Source: Erwinia sp. 198 (GTDB lineage: Bacteria; Pseudomonadota; Gammaproteobacteria; Enterobacterales; Enterobacteriaceae). Taken from it: a DNA stretch of 64,000 bases. Shown piece by piece: positions 49,028 to 59,165 of the stretch (positions within the stretch are counted from its first letter, which is position 1; each line of letters starts with the position of its first letter). The translations under genes were made by a program, and so were the position numbers. The notes beneath the pieces were generated by a model that was not told where the DNA came from, did not search any database, and saw nothing but the letters and a program-made list of their open reading frames with translations. The stretch is taken from the NCBI RefSeq assembly GCF_003937915.1, contig NZ_RHUM01000009.1, positions 151,428-215,427 of the forward strand, in the 5' to 3' direction.

Positions 49028-50302
49028 ATGGGCAGCAGTAACCTGATTAAACAATTGCAAGAGCGTGGCCTGGTCGCCCAGGTAACGGATGAGGAAGCGT
49101 TAGCAGAGCGGCTGGCGCAAGGGCCAATCGCGCTCTATTGCGGCTTCGATCCGACCGCGGACAGCTTGCATTTGGGCCATCTGGTCCCGCTTCTCTGCCT
49201 GAAGCGCTTCCAGGATGCCGGCCACCGCCCGGTGGCGCTGGTGGGCGGCGCGACCGGCCTGATCGGCGATCCGAGCTTTAAGGCGGCCGAGCGCAAGCTG
49301 AACACCGCGGATACCGTTAACGAATGGGTGGAAAAGATCCGCGGTCAGGTCGCGCCTTTCCTGAACTTCGACTGCGGCGACAACAGCGCCGTAGCGGCCA
49401 ATAACTACGACTGGTTCGGCAGCATGAACGTGCTGACTTTTCTGCGCGATATCGGCAAGCACTTCTCCGTTAATCAGATGATTAATAAAGAAGCGGTGAA
49501 GCAGCGCCTGAACCGTGACGACCAGGGCATCTCCTTTACCGAGTTTTCCTACAATCTGCTGCAGGGCTACGACTTCGCCTGCCTGAACGAGCGCTACGGC
49601 GTGGCGTTGCAGATTGGCGGCTCCGACCAGTGGGGCAACATCACCTCCGGTATCGATCTGACTCGTCGTCTGCATCAGAATCAGGTGTTTGGCCTGACCG
49701 TCCCGCTGATCACCAAGTCCGACGGCACTAAGTTCGGTAAAACCGAAGGTGGCGCGGTCTGGCTGGACGCGAAGAAAACCAGCCCGTACAAATTCTACCA
49801 GTTCTGGATCAATACCGCGGACGCCGACGTATACCGCTTCCTGAAGTTCTTTACCTTTATGAGCATTGAAGAAATCAATGCGCTGGAAGAAGAGGACAAA
49901 AACAGCGGCAAAGCGCCTCGCGCCCAGTATGTGCTGGCGGAGCAGGTCACGAAGCTGGTGCACGGCGAAGAAGGTCTGACCGCCGCACAGCGTATTACCA
50001 AAAGCCTCTTTTCCGGCAGCCTGGCGGAAATGACCGAAGCGGACTTTGAGCAGCTGGCGCAGGACGGGATGCCGTTTGTCGAGCTGGAGTCGGGTCAGGA
50101 TCTGCAGCAGGCAATGGTCGATGGCGATCTGGCGCCGTCTCGCGGCCAGGCGCGTAAGCTGATCGAATCGAAAGCGGTAAGTATCAACGGTGACGTACAG
50201 CTCAGCGCGGAATACGCCTTTGTACCGGCAGATCGCCTGTTTAATCGCTTTACGCTGCTGCGCCGTGGTAAAAAGAACTACTGTCTGATCGTCTGGAAAT
50301 AA
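49028..50302 (+). CDS. tyrS: Tyrosine-tRNA ligase
   Basis: Class Ic synthetase, homodimer. ATG 49028 gives 424 residues, the E. coli length; an upstream in-frame ATG at 48866 lies in pdxH. HIGH motif appears as [15 protein letters not shown] as [10 protein letters not shown], and the C-terminal S4 RNA-binding domain as [21 protein letters not shown] weak hairpin (50304-50311 with 50333-50340) follows. Confidence 0.96.
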   Translation: MGSSNLIKQLQERGLVAQVTDEEALAERLAQGPIALYCGFDPTADSLHLGHLVPLLCLKRFQDAGHRPVALVGGATGLIGDPSFKAAERKLNTADTVNEWVEKIRGQVAPFLNFDCGDNSAVAANNYDWFGSMNVLTFLRDIGKHFSVNQMINKEAVKQRLNRDDQGISFTEFSYNLLQGYDFACLNERYGVALQIGGSDQWGNITSGIDLTRRLHQNQVFGLTVPLITKSDGTKFGKTEGGAVWLDAKKTSPYKFYQFWINTADADVYRFLKFFTFMSIEEINALEEEDKNSGKAPRAQYVLAEQVTKLVHGEEGLTAAQRITKSLFSGSLAEMTEADFEQLAQDGMPFVELESGQDLQQAMVDGDLAPSRGQARKLIESKAVSINGDVQLSAEYAFVPADRLFNRFTLLRRGKKNYCLIVWK

Positions 50303-50395
50303 TGCTTCAGGCGTGAACAGACAAAGGCGCGTCCTGAAGCTCGGGCGCGCCAGCCCGCTTTTAAGCATCCGTCCCTTTTTTCCGGCAAGGTTTCC

Positions 50396-51256
50396 ATGAA
50401 AAACATTCTTTCCGTTCAGTCGCACACCGTTTTCGGCCATGCCGGCAACAGCGCCTCGGAATTCCCCATGCGCCGCATGGGCGCAAACGTTTGGCCCCTG
50501 AATACCGTACAGTTTTCTAATCATACCCAGTACGGCCAGTGGACCGGCGTGGTCATGCCTGCCAGCCACCTGACCGATATCGTCAGCGGCATTGCGGCTA
50601 TTGACCGGCTGAAAACCTGTGATGCCGTGCTCAGCGGCTATCTTGGCTCCGCAGAGCAGGGCGAGCAGATCCTCGAAATCGTTCGTCAGGTGAAAGCGGC
50701 TAATCCCGACGCCTGGTACTTCTGCGATCCGGTGATGGGTCATCCTGAAAAGGGCTGCATCGTCGCGCCCGGCGTCGCGGAGTTTCATGCCCGTAGCGCG
50801 CTGCCCGCCAGCGATATTATTGCGCCGAACCTGCTGGAGCTGGAGCTGCTCAGCGGTCATGAGGTCAACAGCGTGGAGCAGGCTATCGCCACCGCGCGCG
50901 AGCTGATCGCCAAAGGGCCGAAAATCGTGCTGGTGAAGCATCTGGCGCGGGCAGGCCAGCGCAGCGATCGCTTTGAAATGCTGCTGGTTACGGCGGATGA
51001 GGCCTGGCATATCAGCCGTCCGCTGGTGGATTTTGGCGTGCGTCAGCCGGTAGGCGTCGGCGATCTGACCAGCGGGCTGCTGCTGGTGGATCTGCTGCAT
51101 GGTCTGGGGCTAAAGGAGGCGTTGGAGCACATTACGGCGGCGGTCTATGAAGTGATGCTGAAAACCCATGAGATGGGTGAGTACGAGCTTCAGCTGGTGG
51201 CGGCTCAGGACAGTATTGCCAATCCCCAGCAGCATTTTGATGCGGTAAAACTTTGA
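50396..51256 (+). CDS. pdxY: Pyridoxal kinase PdxY
   Basis: Ribokinase-family salvage kinase for pyridoxal. 286 residues (E. coli 287). N-terminal [14 protein letters not shown] holds the substrate site and [16 protein letters not shown] the anion hole and catalytic Asp. Starts after AAGGTTTCC, 93 bases from tyrS. Confidence 0.95.
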   Translation: MKNILSVQSHTVFGHAGNSASEFPMRRMGANVWPLNTVQFSNHTQYGQWTGVVMPASHLTDIVSGIAAIDRLKTCDAVLSGYLGSAEQGEQILEIVRQVKAANPDAWYFCDPVMGHPEKGCIVAPGVAEFHARSALPASDIIAPNLLELELLSGHEVNSVEQAIATARELIAKGPKIVLVKHLARAGQRSDRFEMLLVTADEAWHISRPLVDFGVRQPVGVGDLTSGLLLVDLLHGLGLKEALEHITAAVYEVMLKTHEMGEYELQLVAAQDSIANPQQHFDAVKL

Positions 51257-51260
51257 TATT

Positions 51261-51282
51261 GCCGGGCTGAAAGCAGCCCGGC
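51261..51282. terminator. Hairpin between convergent pdxY and nitroreductase gene
   Basis: GCCGGGCT (51261-51268) pairs with AGCCCGGC (51275-51282). It begins five bases after pdxY and can serve both convergent genes. Confidence 0.75.
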
Positions 51283-51288
51283 ACCTCA

Positions 51289-52029
51289 TTATTTCTCGTT
51301 GCCGAAGCCCTGCTTAAGCAGCGCGGACAGCACGTCCGGGAAATAGATATTTTGATAGTAGCCGGAAACGCTCTCGCTCCAGCTTTCGCCGTCCTGGCGG
51401 CCGATATTCTGCCAGTGCTGCACCATTTCCTGGTTATACGCCGCGATGTTTTCCTGCAGGCCTTCGGTACTGTAGCGCTCTTCGTGACGGAAAGTGCTCA
51501 GCGGCAGGCGGGGTTTCTGATGCGCCGGCTCGTCCACATAGCCAAGCGCCAGCCCGACTACAGGGAAAGTCAGATCGGGAAGATGCAGCAGCTCAATCAT
51601 CGCCTGCGGATCGCGACGGATGCCGCCAATCGGCACAATGCCCAGGCCTTCAGCCCGCGCTGCCGTCATCACGGCGCCCAGCGCAATGCCGACGTCGGTC
51701 GCGCCGGACACCACGCTTTCAATACTCTGCTGGGCAATCTGCTCTTTATCGATGGCCGCCATCGCCTGCTGGCTTTTATGCATATCCAGCACAAAGGTGA
51801 TAAACAGCGGCGCTTTGGCAATCCACGGCTGGCCGCCGGCAATAGCGGAAATCTTGCCGCGAGCTTCAGGATTGCGCGTAATAACCAGCGACACCTGCTG
51901 TGAGTTCACCGAGGTTGGCGCACGGTAGGCGGACGCAACAAGACGATCGAGGATAGCGTCATCAATCGGACGATCGGTAAAGCTGCGCTCGCTTTTATGG
52001 GCGGTAAGGATATCAATTACGGAACTCAT
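51289..52029 (-). CDS. NfsA/FRP-like flavin nitroreductase
   Basis: FMN-dependent NAD(P)H oxidoreductase of the nitroreductase superfamily, likely reducing nitro compounds or quinones. 246 residues; HKSERSFTDRPIDD at the start, SVNSQQVSLVITRN for FMN, GLGIVPIGGIRRDP and KPRLPLSTFRHEERY resemble NfsA. Not at this position in E. coli. The natural substrate cannot be told from sequence. Confidence 0.85.
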   Translation of the reverse strand: MSSVIDILTAHKSERSFTDRPIDDAILDRLVASAYRAPTSVNSQQVSLVITRNPEARGKISAIAGGQPWIAKAPLFITFVLDMHKSQQAMAAIDKEQIAQQSIESVVSGATDVGIALGAVMTAARAEGLGIVPIGGIRRDPQAMIELLHLPDLTFPVVGLALGYVDEPAHQKPRLPLSTFRHEERYSTEGLQENIAAYNQEMVQHWQNIGRQDGESWSESVSGYYQNIYFPDVLSALLKQGFGNEK

Positions 52030-52115
52030 AGTACCTCCAGATGTAATAGCCGCAGAGTATAAGGCATTGCCGCTACGCGGTTTAACACCTTATGCGCTGG
52101 CTCATCCGCAGGCCC

Positions 52116-52721
52116 TCAGCTCAGTCCTTCCGCCTCTAAAGCCTCAATTACCGATGGTCGTGCCGCAACGCGCTGAAACCAGCCTTCCAGCGCCGACAGG
52201 CTGGCTATATTCAGCTTCAGCAATTTCGCCCAGCGCATTACGGTAAACAGATAGGCATCAGCGGCGCTGAAATGCAGGCCCGACAGCCACTGTTTGTCTT
52301 TCAGCTCGCCGTCGATCCAGGCGAACTTTTCCTCCAGCTGCTGGCGCAATACGGCCTTGTAGTCGTCCGGCGCGGCGTCGCTGAACAGCGGCGAAAAGCC
52401 TTTATGCAGCTCCGATGAGATAAAGCTCAGCCATTCCAGCGTCTGGTAGCGCGCCAGCGTGCCGGTCGGCGCCAGCAGCTGCCGGTCGGGCTTCAGATCC
52501 GCCAGATACTGGACAATCGCTACGCCTTCGGTCAGTACGGTGCCGTCGTCAAACTGCAGCGCGGGGACTTTTCCTTTCGGGTTTATGCGACGGTAATCTT
52601 CCTGTTGCTCGGTGATCCCGGCAGCGGTATCGACCCTGACCAGCGTGAAATCCAGGCCCGTTTCCAGCATCACGATATGCGGCGAAAGCGAACAGGCACC
52701 GGGCTTAAAGAACAGTTTCAT
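52116..52721 (-). CDS. gstA: Glutathione S-transferase GstA (beta class)
   Basis: 201 residues as in E. coli. N-terminal thioredoxin fold MKLFFKPGACSLSPHI carries the beta-class Cys10, which forms a mixed disulphide with glutathione; NPKGKVPALQFDDGTVLTEG binds glutathione, and LHKGFSPLF begins the helical domain. Lies by pdxY and dtpA as in E. coli. Confidence 0.94.
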   Translation of the reverse strand: MKLFFKPGACSLSPHIVMLETGLDFTLVRVDTAAGITEQQEDYRRINPKGKVPALQFDDGTVLTEGVAIVQYLADLKPDRQLLAPTGTLARYQTLEWLSFISSELHKGFSPLFSDAAPDDYKAVLRQQLEEKFAWIDGELKDKQWLSGLHFSAADAYLFTVMRWAKLLKLNIASLSALEGWFQRVAARPSVIEALEAEGLS

Positions 52722-52852
52722 GGCGTACTCCCTGACTCAGAGGAAAAGATGTTCTTAGCTTAGTGCCGTCTGCTTAAAAAGTCAGCGGCTTTGCGTACGC
52801 GGCTGGCTTAATCGATCTCTTTTTCAGGGTGGCGCGGCTAATTGGTCTGAAA

Positions 52853-53052
52853 TCAGGCAAGCCCGGGCAGCGCGGCGCGAGCCAGCTCCCGGAGTGCCCG
52901 CACGCGGGCGGCGATCGACTGCGTTTCCACCTCTTTAACGGTTAGCCTGGGCATGATACGGACGCGCTCCTGCAAGCCAGCGGCGGTAAAGCGCCTGTTG
53001 TCAGGCGTCCAGACACGGCGGCAAAGACTGACAGCTCATCAAGTTTATCCAT
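52853..53052 (-). pseudogene. Probable decayed LysR-type regulator upstream of second GST gene
   Basis: From ATG 53052 the minus strand encodes MDKLDELSVFAAV, a typical LysR start, then goes off into a non-homologous frame and stops near 52945. In another frame the sequence continues WTPDNRRFTAAGLQERVR and ends with RVRALRELARAALPGLA at 52853. This looks like a regulator with a large internal deletion and frame change. Its divergent position to the GST at 53147 fits a lost regulator. The second half is not securely LysR. Confidence 0.4.
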
Positions 53053-53146
53053 CGCTGTTTCATTTTATGAAATTATGAATTGCTATCTTTGCTGGTTTAC
53101 GCCGTTTTCAGCAAGAGTATGCTGGAATAAACAAAGGAGAAACGTC

Positions 53147-53764
53147 ATGACTGCCTTAACGCTTTATGGAACGGAACTTTCGGGGCACGCGCATCGCGTC
53201 CGGCTGCTGCTGGCTATGCTGAACCTGCCGGCCACCCTGAAAGAGGCTGGTGCCGATGTCAGAAAAAGCGCCGCTTTTCTGGCACTGAACCCGCTGGGAC
53301 AGGTGCCGGTGCTGGTGGATGGCGAGCACGTCATTACCGACAGCAACGCGATACTGATCTGGTTGGTAAAACGCTATGCGCCGCACAGCCAGTGGCTGCC
53401 GCAGGATCTGCATCAGCAAGCTCAGGTGCAGCAATGGCTGGGCAAAGCCGCAGGCGAAATTCGCTACGGGGTTGCCTCGGCGCGGCTGATTAAACAGTTC
53501 GGCACGCCGGAAAATTATGACTCGGCGGTCGCGACAGCGCGTAAATTTTTACCGCAGATGGAGGCACATTTAGGCGGCAAAAGCTGGCTGGTGGGCGACA
53601 GCGCGACGCTTGCCGATTTGGCCTGCTATGCCTATGTGGCCTGCGCGCCGGAAGGCGGCATTTCACTGCGCGACTATCCAGCTATTCGTCAATGGCTGCA
53701 AAACGTCGAGGCGCTGCCGGGATTTATTGCGCTGCCGCCGCTGCCGCATCCACAAGAAGCGTAA
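53147..53764 (+). CDS. Glutathione S-transferase family protein
   Basis: 205 residues from ATG 53147, preceded by AAAGGAGAAACG. Thioredoxin-fold N-domain (LTLYGTELSGHAHRVRLLLA, cis-Pro in GQVPVLVDG, glutathione-binding TDSNAILIWL) and an all-helical C-domain with the N-capping SWLVGDSATLADLACYAY. It has a Ser in the catalytic region rather than the Cys of GstA, so it belongs to another class. Divergent from a decayed regulator. Substrate unknown. Confidence 0.88.
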   Translation: MTALTLYGTELSGHAHRVRLLLAMLNLPATLKEAGADVRKSAAFLALNPLGQVPVLVDGEHVITDSNAILIWLVKRYAPHSQWLPQDLHQQAQVQQWLGKAAGEIRYGVASARLIKQFGTPENYDSAVATARKFLPQMEAHLGGKSWLVGDSATLADLACYAYVACAPEGGISLRDYPAIRQWLQNVEALPGFIALPPLPHPQEA

Positions 53765-53955
53765 CCCTGTTGCACTCCGGCGAACCTCTGGCGCGGCGCT
53801 GCATATTCAGGGAACGGCGGAACTTGTCTGGCCATAAAAGGAGGAAGGAGACGTTGCCTGGCGAACGCGTCAGAAAAAATAGTTCGCTTTCGCCAGCTGC
53901 TGCCCGCCGCCGGACTGGCAGTGGAGGTTGCCGCCTCAACGTTGGCGGTCAATAA

Positions 53956-53982
53956 AAAAGGGTGACGCTACGTCACCCTTTT
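53956..53982. terminator. Bidirectional terminator between GST gene and dtpA
   Basis: AAAAGGGTGACG (53956-53967) and CGTCACCCTTTT (53971-53982) pair over twelve bases with loop CTA; A and T tracts flank both sides, so it works in both directions. Confidence 0.88.
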
Positions 53983-53998
53983 CAGCACTAAGTTAATA

Positions 53999-55462
53999 TC
54001 AGTTCTGCGTCATACGGTTCAGTTTAGGCGCGGTCAGCAGCATCAGAACAGCAATAACGCCGGTTACGATGCCGATCTGCAAAAAGACGTCGCCATAAAC
54101 GTGCAGCGACTGCAGCGGATCGGTGATGTTTTCCGGCACCGCCATCATGTTAGCAACTTTACCGGCTACCATAGCGGCGCCCGCCGTGGTCAGGAACCAG
54201 GAGCCCATAATAAAGCCCATCAGGCGCTGCGGCACCAGCTGGGCGACCATCGCCAGGCCCAGCCCGGAGATCATCAGCTCGCCCACGCTTTGCAGCGCAT
54301 AGCTCAGGATCAGCCAGCCCACCGACACAATACCCAGATCGCTGGCGAATTTCGCGCCCAGCGGCAGCACGAGGAAAGCGATGGAGCAAAGCACCATGCC
54401 CAGCGCAAACTTGTGCGGCATCGGCAGGCGATCGCCCATTTTGTTATAGATTGCCGCCAGCAGCGGGCTGAAAATCATGATCCAGAAAGGATTCAGCGCC
54501 TGATACTGCTCGGGCTGGAAGGTCAGGCCCAGGATGCTGTGCTCGACGTTGCGGATGGCAAAGAAGTTCAGCGAGGTTGGCATCTGCATATAGAGCACGA
54601 AAAACACGATGGCTTCCACCATCAGCAGAAACGCGACGATCATCTTACGGCGTGGCGCGCCCTGTAAGGCAAAAGTTTCTTTAGCGAACAGCAGCGCGAT
54701 GCCGATAGCGACCACCGCCAGCAGCAGACGCGCGACGCCCTGATTGTGCAGCATCCAGGTCGCAATGACGATTAGCACCGCGATACCCACTATCGTCGCC
54801 AGCAGCTTGCCTGTCTGCAACGGCTGGAAGTCAGGCCGGGAGCCGTGATCTTTAACCCAGCGGCGGCAAATCATAAAGTTCACCAGGGTTATCAGCATCC
54901 CGACAAAAGAGAGCGAGAAGGCGACGTTCCAGCCATAGTGCGCGGCCAGCCAGGGCGTGGCCAGCATGGAGAAAAAGGAGCCGATATTGATCGCCATGTA
55001 ATACATGGTGAAGGCGCCGTCCAGGCGGGGATCGTCTTTTTCATAACAGGTAGAGAGCAGCGAAGAGGGGTTCGCTTTAAACAGGCCGTTACCGACGGCA
55101 ATCGTTGCCATGCCGATATAGACCATGCTGACGTCATGGCCTGACCAGGCCACCAGCGCGTAGCCCAGCGCCAGTACCAGCGTGCCCAGCACGATAACGC
55201 GTTTGGTGCCGAGTACCTTATCGCCCAGCCAGCCGCCAACGGCGATCAGGCCGTAGACCAGCGCGCTGAAAGAGGCGAACAGCGTAATAGACTGCTCTTC
55301 GGACATGCCCAGCATCTTGACGAGATAAACCGCCATGATGCCCTGTAGGCCGTAGTAACCAAAGCGTTCCCAAAGCTCAATCGAAAAAATTAAATAAAAG
55401 GAGCGGGGCTGTTTAAACGCGTTGAGGCTGGTGTTCTCAGGATGTTTGTTTGCAGTTGACAC
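53999..55462 (-). CDS. dtpA: Di-/tripeptide proton symporter DtpA
   Basis: POT-family importer of di- and tripeptides. I chose GTG 55462 (reading MSTANK, with AGAGGT upstream) because it aligns with the E. coli start; a TTG at 55480 is possible. 487 residues with fourteen expected helices. The ExxER proton motif is in [25 protein letters not shown] and [13 protein letters not shown] are family blocks. The upstream A+T-rich region holds OmpR-like sequence. Confidence 0.94.
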   Translation of the reverse strand: MSTANKHPENTSLNAFKQPRSFYLIFSIELWERFGYYGLQGIMAVYLVKMLGMSEEQSITLFASFSALVYGLIAVGGWLGDKVLGTKRVIVLGTLVLALGYALVAWSGHDVSMVYIGMATIAVGNGLFKANPSSLLSTCYEKDDPRLDGAFTMYYMAINIGSFFSMLATPWLAAHYGWNVAFSLSFVGMLITLVNFMICRRWVKDHGSRPDFQPLQTGKLLATIVGIAVLIVIATWMLHNQGVARLLLAVVAIGIALLFAKETFALQGAPRRKMIVAFLLMVEAIVFFVLYMQMPTSLNFFAIRNVEHSILGLTFQPEQYQALNPFWIMIFSPLLAAIYNKMGDRLPMPHKFALGMVLCSIAFLVLPLGAKFASDLGIVSVGWLILSYALQSVGELMISGLGLAMVAQLVPQRLMGFIMGSWFLTTAGAAMVAGKVANMMAVPENITDPLQSLHVYGDVFLQIGIVTGVIAVLMLLTAPKLNRMTQN

Positions 55463-56068
55463 GGATACCTCTGGAGTCAATCGCCTGATTTGAAGCGAAA
55501 ATTAAGTCGGTTTTCATCAGGACGGGCTTTAGCCGCATAGTTATAAATTCGGAAAATCGGCGGTTAATTTCGCCGATTGCGTGCTGTCAGGCAAGCCTTT
55601 TTTCAAATAAGGTTAAGTGCAGTTTTATTAGTGTTTATTACATTTGAAAAGCCCGCGCCTGCTATAAACTGCTTTTTTTACATAAATGTTAAACATATTG
55701 CTCTGTATTAAGATTAAGAGTTGCGCAATAAGCCCTATTAATAACCTCTACGTAACAGCCGGATACTTCTCTTACCGCAGCAAAGTTAAGCAATATTATG
55801 CGTGGTTTATGCACGCTAATTTACCAAAAACAGAGGATTATCACGTTTCTGCCGTCGCCTGACGCGACCCGACGAGCTAAAACGGCGCGGTTGAGCGCGT
55901 CATAAGTTATTAATGAGTGAAAAATAACTTATCCGATCGTGCATCATGTTGGCCTGTGGTGGGGAAGGGCGAGATTTATTTGGGTTGTGTAAAGATTAAT
56001 CGCGCCGTCTAAAGCCGTTCTGGCCGCAGCCGATAACTTCACTACCTCAATAATTGTGCAGAGTGATA
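55463..56068. other. dtpA/flagellin intergenic region
   Basis: 606 bases with no credible gene. 55600-55760 is A+T-rich; 55674-55700 (TTTTTTACATAAATG followed by TTAAACATATTG) resembles OmpR-binding sequence, and dtpA is OmpR-controlled in E. coli, but I rate this low. The right end carries the sigma-28 promoter of the flagellin gene. Confidence 0.5.
56010..56036 (+). promoter_or_regulatory. Sigma-28 (FliA) promoter of the orphan flagellin
   Basis: TAAAGCCG (56010-56017), 11 bases, then GCCGATAA (56029-56036). The FliA consensus is TAAAGTTT-N11-GCCGATAA: spacing and the whole -10 element are exact. Start of transcription would be about 25 bases before the flagellin ATG. Confidence 0.88.
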
Positions 56069-57520
56069 ATGTTAACGATTTACAACAATGAAACTGCGCT
56101 GGCCACGGGCAATGCCCGAGCGGCGAACAGCTCGCTGCTGGCGCAATCTATTGAGCGGCTTTCCTCTGGTTTACGCATTAATGGCGCGCGCGACGACGCG
56201 GCGGGGCAGGCTATCGCCAACCGTATGCAGGCGAACGTCAACGCCGACAGCGTGGTAACGCGCGGCCTTAACGATGCTATCAGCTATGCACAGACGGCGG
56301 AAAGCGCGCTGGGCAATATCGGCGATATGCTGATCAAGGCAAAAAGCCTTGCGGTACGAGCGGCCAACGGCACTATGTCAGTGTCCGACCGCCAGAGCTA
56401 TAACGCGGAATACCAGCAGCTGCTGGCAAGCATCAACGGCATCGCCAGCGGCACGGAAATTTTTGGACAGTTTCCTTTGGCGACCGATAAGCCGGAGCTG
56501 CCGCCGGTGCTGTTGGGCAACGTTGCGCCTATCGGCACTAAATTCCCGATAGCCGGACAAAACTACTCCTTTAACTCCGGAGTGATCTCGCTGGCGTATA
56601 TTCCGGCCGGCACAACGAATATTTCCATTACCGTCGATTCCTTGAGCATGGATGACGATGTGCAGCTGTTCACGCGCGACGGCAAGCATCTGGCCGGCAC
56701 GCCGATCGAAGGCGGCACGCCCGACTTTACCTGGGCCAGTAAAGGCGTTACCGATGCCGCCTCCGCGACCAGCAAGCTGATGAGCGTCGGTAACGGTTTC
56801 AGCAGCGGCGCCAGCTACGACGCTTCAGATCTGAATGAAGGCGGCCCGGCCTGGGCGTTGAACGGCAGCGAAACCTCCAGCTACAACGGGATGAGCATCA
56901 CCTATAGCGGTGACGGCGATCGCTATGAAGATGCGGCCACGGGCGCGGCGAACGACGGCACGGTAACCAGCAACACCCTGGAACGGGTCAGCATTGATAA
57001 CGTCAGCGAAGATCTTATTGTGGTGGTGGTTGGCAACGGCTCGTTTAACAGCAACCTGACGTGGGGCTCGTTGCCGCAGCCGACCGCCACGCCAGCGGTG
57101 CCGCCGAAACAGAGCCAGCCTTTAGAGGTAATCACCAGCGCCAACTATGGTCAGCCGATCCAGTCGGATACCCTGGGGCCGACGCCGTCCGATACCAAAA
57201 CGCTGGGTCTGGACAACACCAGCCTGCTGACCGATGGTGCAATTCGTACGGCGATGGGCGCGCTGGATGCGGCATTGAATAAAGTCAGCAGCTACCGTTC
57301 CGATTATGGCTCAAAGATCAACCGCTACGAGTCAAATAAATCGGTGCTGTCACAGCAGAGTATCGCGACGCAGGCGGCACAGAGCCGCATTCAGGACGCC
57401 GACTACGCGCAGGAAGCCAGCAAGCTGGCTATGGCGCAGATCAAAGATCAGGGGCAAAACGCGGTCACGAAAATGGCCAACCAGCAGGCGCAAAACGTGC
57501 TGACGCTGCTGCGCGATTAA
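56069..57520 (+). CDS. Orphan flagellin-like protein with unusual central domain
   Basis: Filament-type subunit secreted by the flagellar export apparatus, judging by family. 483 residues from ATG 56069. The N-terminal helical D0/D1 part has LAQSIERLSSGLRINGARDD and AGQAIANRM (about 30-60), the most conserved flagellin block; the C-terminal part ends SRIQDADYAQEASKLAMAQI to NVLTLLRD. The first 25 residues (MLTIYNNETALATGNARAAN) differ from the usual MAQVINTNSLS. The middle (about 135-385) is not a normal flagellin D2/D3: YIPAGTTNISITVDSLSMDD followed by VQLFTRDG resembles a PPC-type beta-sandwich. No other flagellar gene is nearby, yet the promoter is sigma-28. Could be a phase or alternative flagellin, or a secreted decoy. 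Confidence 0.85.
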   Translation: MLTIYNNETALATGNARAANSSLLAQSIERLSSGLRINGARDDAAGQAIANRMQANVNADSVVTRGLNDAISYAQTAESALGNIGDMLIKAKSLAVRAANGTMSVSDRQSYNAEYQQLLASINGIASGTEIFGQFPLATDKPELPPVLLGNVAPIGTKFPIAGQNYSFNSGVISLAYIPAGTTNISITVDSLSMDDDVQLFTRDGKHLAGTPIEGGTPDFTWASKGVTDAASATSKLMSVGNGFSSGASYDASDLNEGGPAWALNGSETSSYNGMSITYSGDGDRYEDAATGAANDGTVTSNTLERVSIDNVSEDLIVVVVGNGSFNSNLTWGSLPQPTATPAVPPKQSQPLEVITSANYGQPIQSDTLGPTPSDTKTLGLDNTSLLTDGAIRTAMGALDAALNKVSSYRSDYGSKINRYESNKSVLSQQSIATQAAQSRIQDADYAQEASKLAMAQIKDQGQNAVTKMANQQAQNVLTLLRD

Positions 57521-57619
57521 TCCTCTTTAACGGAAAGCAGCGGATGCTTTCACCTCCTTAAAGCCTTCAACAACCCGCAAGACCGGGCGGCCCATCGCAA
57601 GGTTAGCCAACGCTGCTCG

Positions 57620-58069
57620 CCCCTTGATGAAGCCACCCCTGCGCATTTTGATACTGCTTTCGGTTTGAACGTGCGCGTACCGTTGTTTGCTCTCCAGGCC
57701 GCGCTTCCCCTGATGAAAACAGGCGCCAGCGTGGTATTGACAGGTTCTGTCGCCGATGTCCCTGGCACCCAGGGATATGGCGTATACGGCGCCAGTAAAG
57801 CGGCGCTTCGTTCTTTTGCCCGCACATGGACACGTGAACTCTCCGACCGGGGCATTCGAATTAATGTTGTTGCCTCCGGCCCTGTTGATCCGGAGATGAT
57901 GCAGGCAGCCTCTGAAGAGCTACGCAACGGGATAATCAGCGCCATTCCATTAGCAAGAATGGGCAGGCCTGAAGAAGTTGCCAATGTAGCATTATTTCTC
58001 GCGAGTGATGAAAGTAGCTATATAGCCGGAGCAGAAATTTGTGTGGATGGTGGGCTGACACAAGTTTGA
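57620..58069 (+). pseudogene. 5'-truncated short-chain dehydrogenase/reductase fragment
   Basis: C-terminal two thirds of a classical SDR: LDEATPAHFDTAFGLNVR, active-site Ser in VVLTGSVAD, YGVYGASKAAL with catalytic Tyr and Lys, NVVASGPVD and the terminal GAEICVDGGLTQV. The Rossmann nucleotide motif TGxxxGxG and NNAG are absent, and no proper start exists; the frame is simply open back to the flagellin stop. It probably was cut off by a recombination that joined this accessory segment to the flagellin end. Confidence 0.8.
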
Positions 58070-58268
58070 CGAGGTGGTTTAAGTCTCACCATGCCGGGCA
58101 GGGCTGAATAAAGGATGAACCGGGCTAACGCCCGGTAATACTGCGATTTTGTGCTTAGCCAGGCGCTGACGTTAACGGCTGATTGCGGCCTGGCTGGTTA
58201 TTCTGAATCCTAACTGTCCGGTCCGGAAAATAAACCAGGCATTTTTGAGCTGCGGTGTGCCTGTGGGG

Positions 58269-59009
58269 CTATTCCATGGCTGTCGGCCGAACAACGATTT
58301 CATTAATGTCGACCGTTTCCGGCTGGCCGATCGCAAATACGATAGTATTGGCAAGCGTTTCTACAGGGATCGCTATTTCATGTATCATCCTGACCTGTTC
58401 TGCTACCGCTGCATTCGTCACGCTGGACGGTAAGTCGGTATCGACCGGCCCGGGAGAAATAATCGTGCTGCGAATATTATAAGGCGTCATTTCCATACGC
58501 AGACCTTCAGACAGGGCCCTCACAGCAAACTTGGTGGCGGAATAGACCGCCGTAGTCGGACGGACGCGATGGCCAGAGAGCGAGGACACGTTGATTATGT
58601 GTCCGCTTTTTTGCACTTTCATAAAAGGAAGGGCAGCAGCGATACCGTAAAGCGTCCCTTTCAGGTTGATATCAATCGCCCGGTTCCAGTCATCAACCTG
58701 CAGCTCATCAAGACGCGAGTTTGGCATGATGCCCGCGTTATTAATAAGTACGTCGACCCGGCCAAACACCTCAACCGCTTTTTTTACCAACGCTTCGACG
58801 TCATGAAGATTTGCCACATCCGTCTGCGCTACCTCAACCTTTCCTCCTGTCGCGGTGATTTCCTCAGCCAGGGCATTAAGTTTTTCCAGGCGACGTGCGC
58901 CCAGCACGACACTGGCCCCGGCTGCGCTTAACTGGCGGGCTGTGGCTTCGCCAATACCGCTGCTGGCACCCGTGATGACAACCACTTTTCCACTGATATT
59001 ACTGGTCAT
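58269..59009 (-). CDS. Short-chain dehydrogenase/reductase
   Basis: NAD(P)-dependent oxidoreductase of the classical SDR family, 246 residues, complete. Cofactor motif TGASSGIGE (14-22), NNAG in VLINNAGIM, catalytic Ser/Tyr/Lys in NVSSLSGH and YSATKFAVRALSEG, and SPGPVDTDL. ARRLEK after the second strand suggests NADP preference. Its start is at 59009. Upstream, same strand, is a LysR gene that may control it. Substrate is not evident. Confidence 0.9.
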   Translation of the reverse strand: MTSNISGKVVVITGASSGIGEATARQLSAAGASVVLGARRLEKLNALAEEITATGGKVEVAQTDVANLHDVEALVKKAVEVFGRVDVLINNAGIMPNSRLDELQVDDWNRAIDINLKGTLYGIAAALPFMKVQKSGHIINVSSLSGHRVRPTTAVYSATKFAVRALSEGLRMEMTPYNIRSTIISPGPVDTDLPSSVTNAAVAEQVRMIHEIAIPVETLANTIVFAIGQPETVDINEIVVRPTAME

Positions 59010-59165
59010 GGAGGATTTCCTTTATGGGCTTAAAAATAAAAAAATAAAGGATGAGGCTAGGTAAAAAAGGGTTTAAGGCCCATCCGATATGAAGTCGGGG
59101 GCGAGTATAGTCTGAGGCCTGCTTGTGCGATATTCAGTATAGCTTCATCTCAGCTATGCAAAAAT

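Noticed and set aside
49100..51100. 666-codon open frame on the minus strand
   Set aside because: It is antisense to tyrS and pdxY, both unmistakable. Such frames come from the G+C-rich codon pattern; the translation has no family resemblance.
53765..53952. Small gene downstream of the second GST
   Set aside because: Several short frames exist on both strands but none has a good ribosome site or recognisable sequence; treated as spacer before the bidirectional terminator.
57518..58069. Flagellin-SDR fusion by read-through of the flagellin stop
   Set aside because: The frame stays open from the flagellin TAA into the SDR fragment, but the flagellin already ends in a normal C-terminus (NVLTLLRD), and the stretch between has no homology; the shared frame is likely chance.
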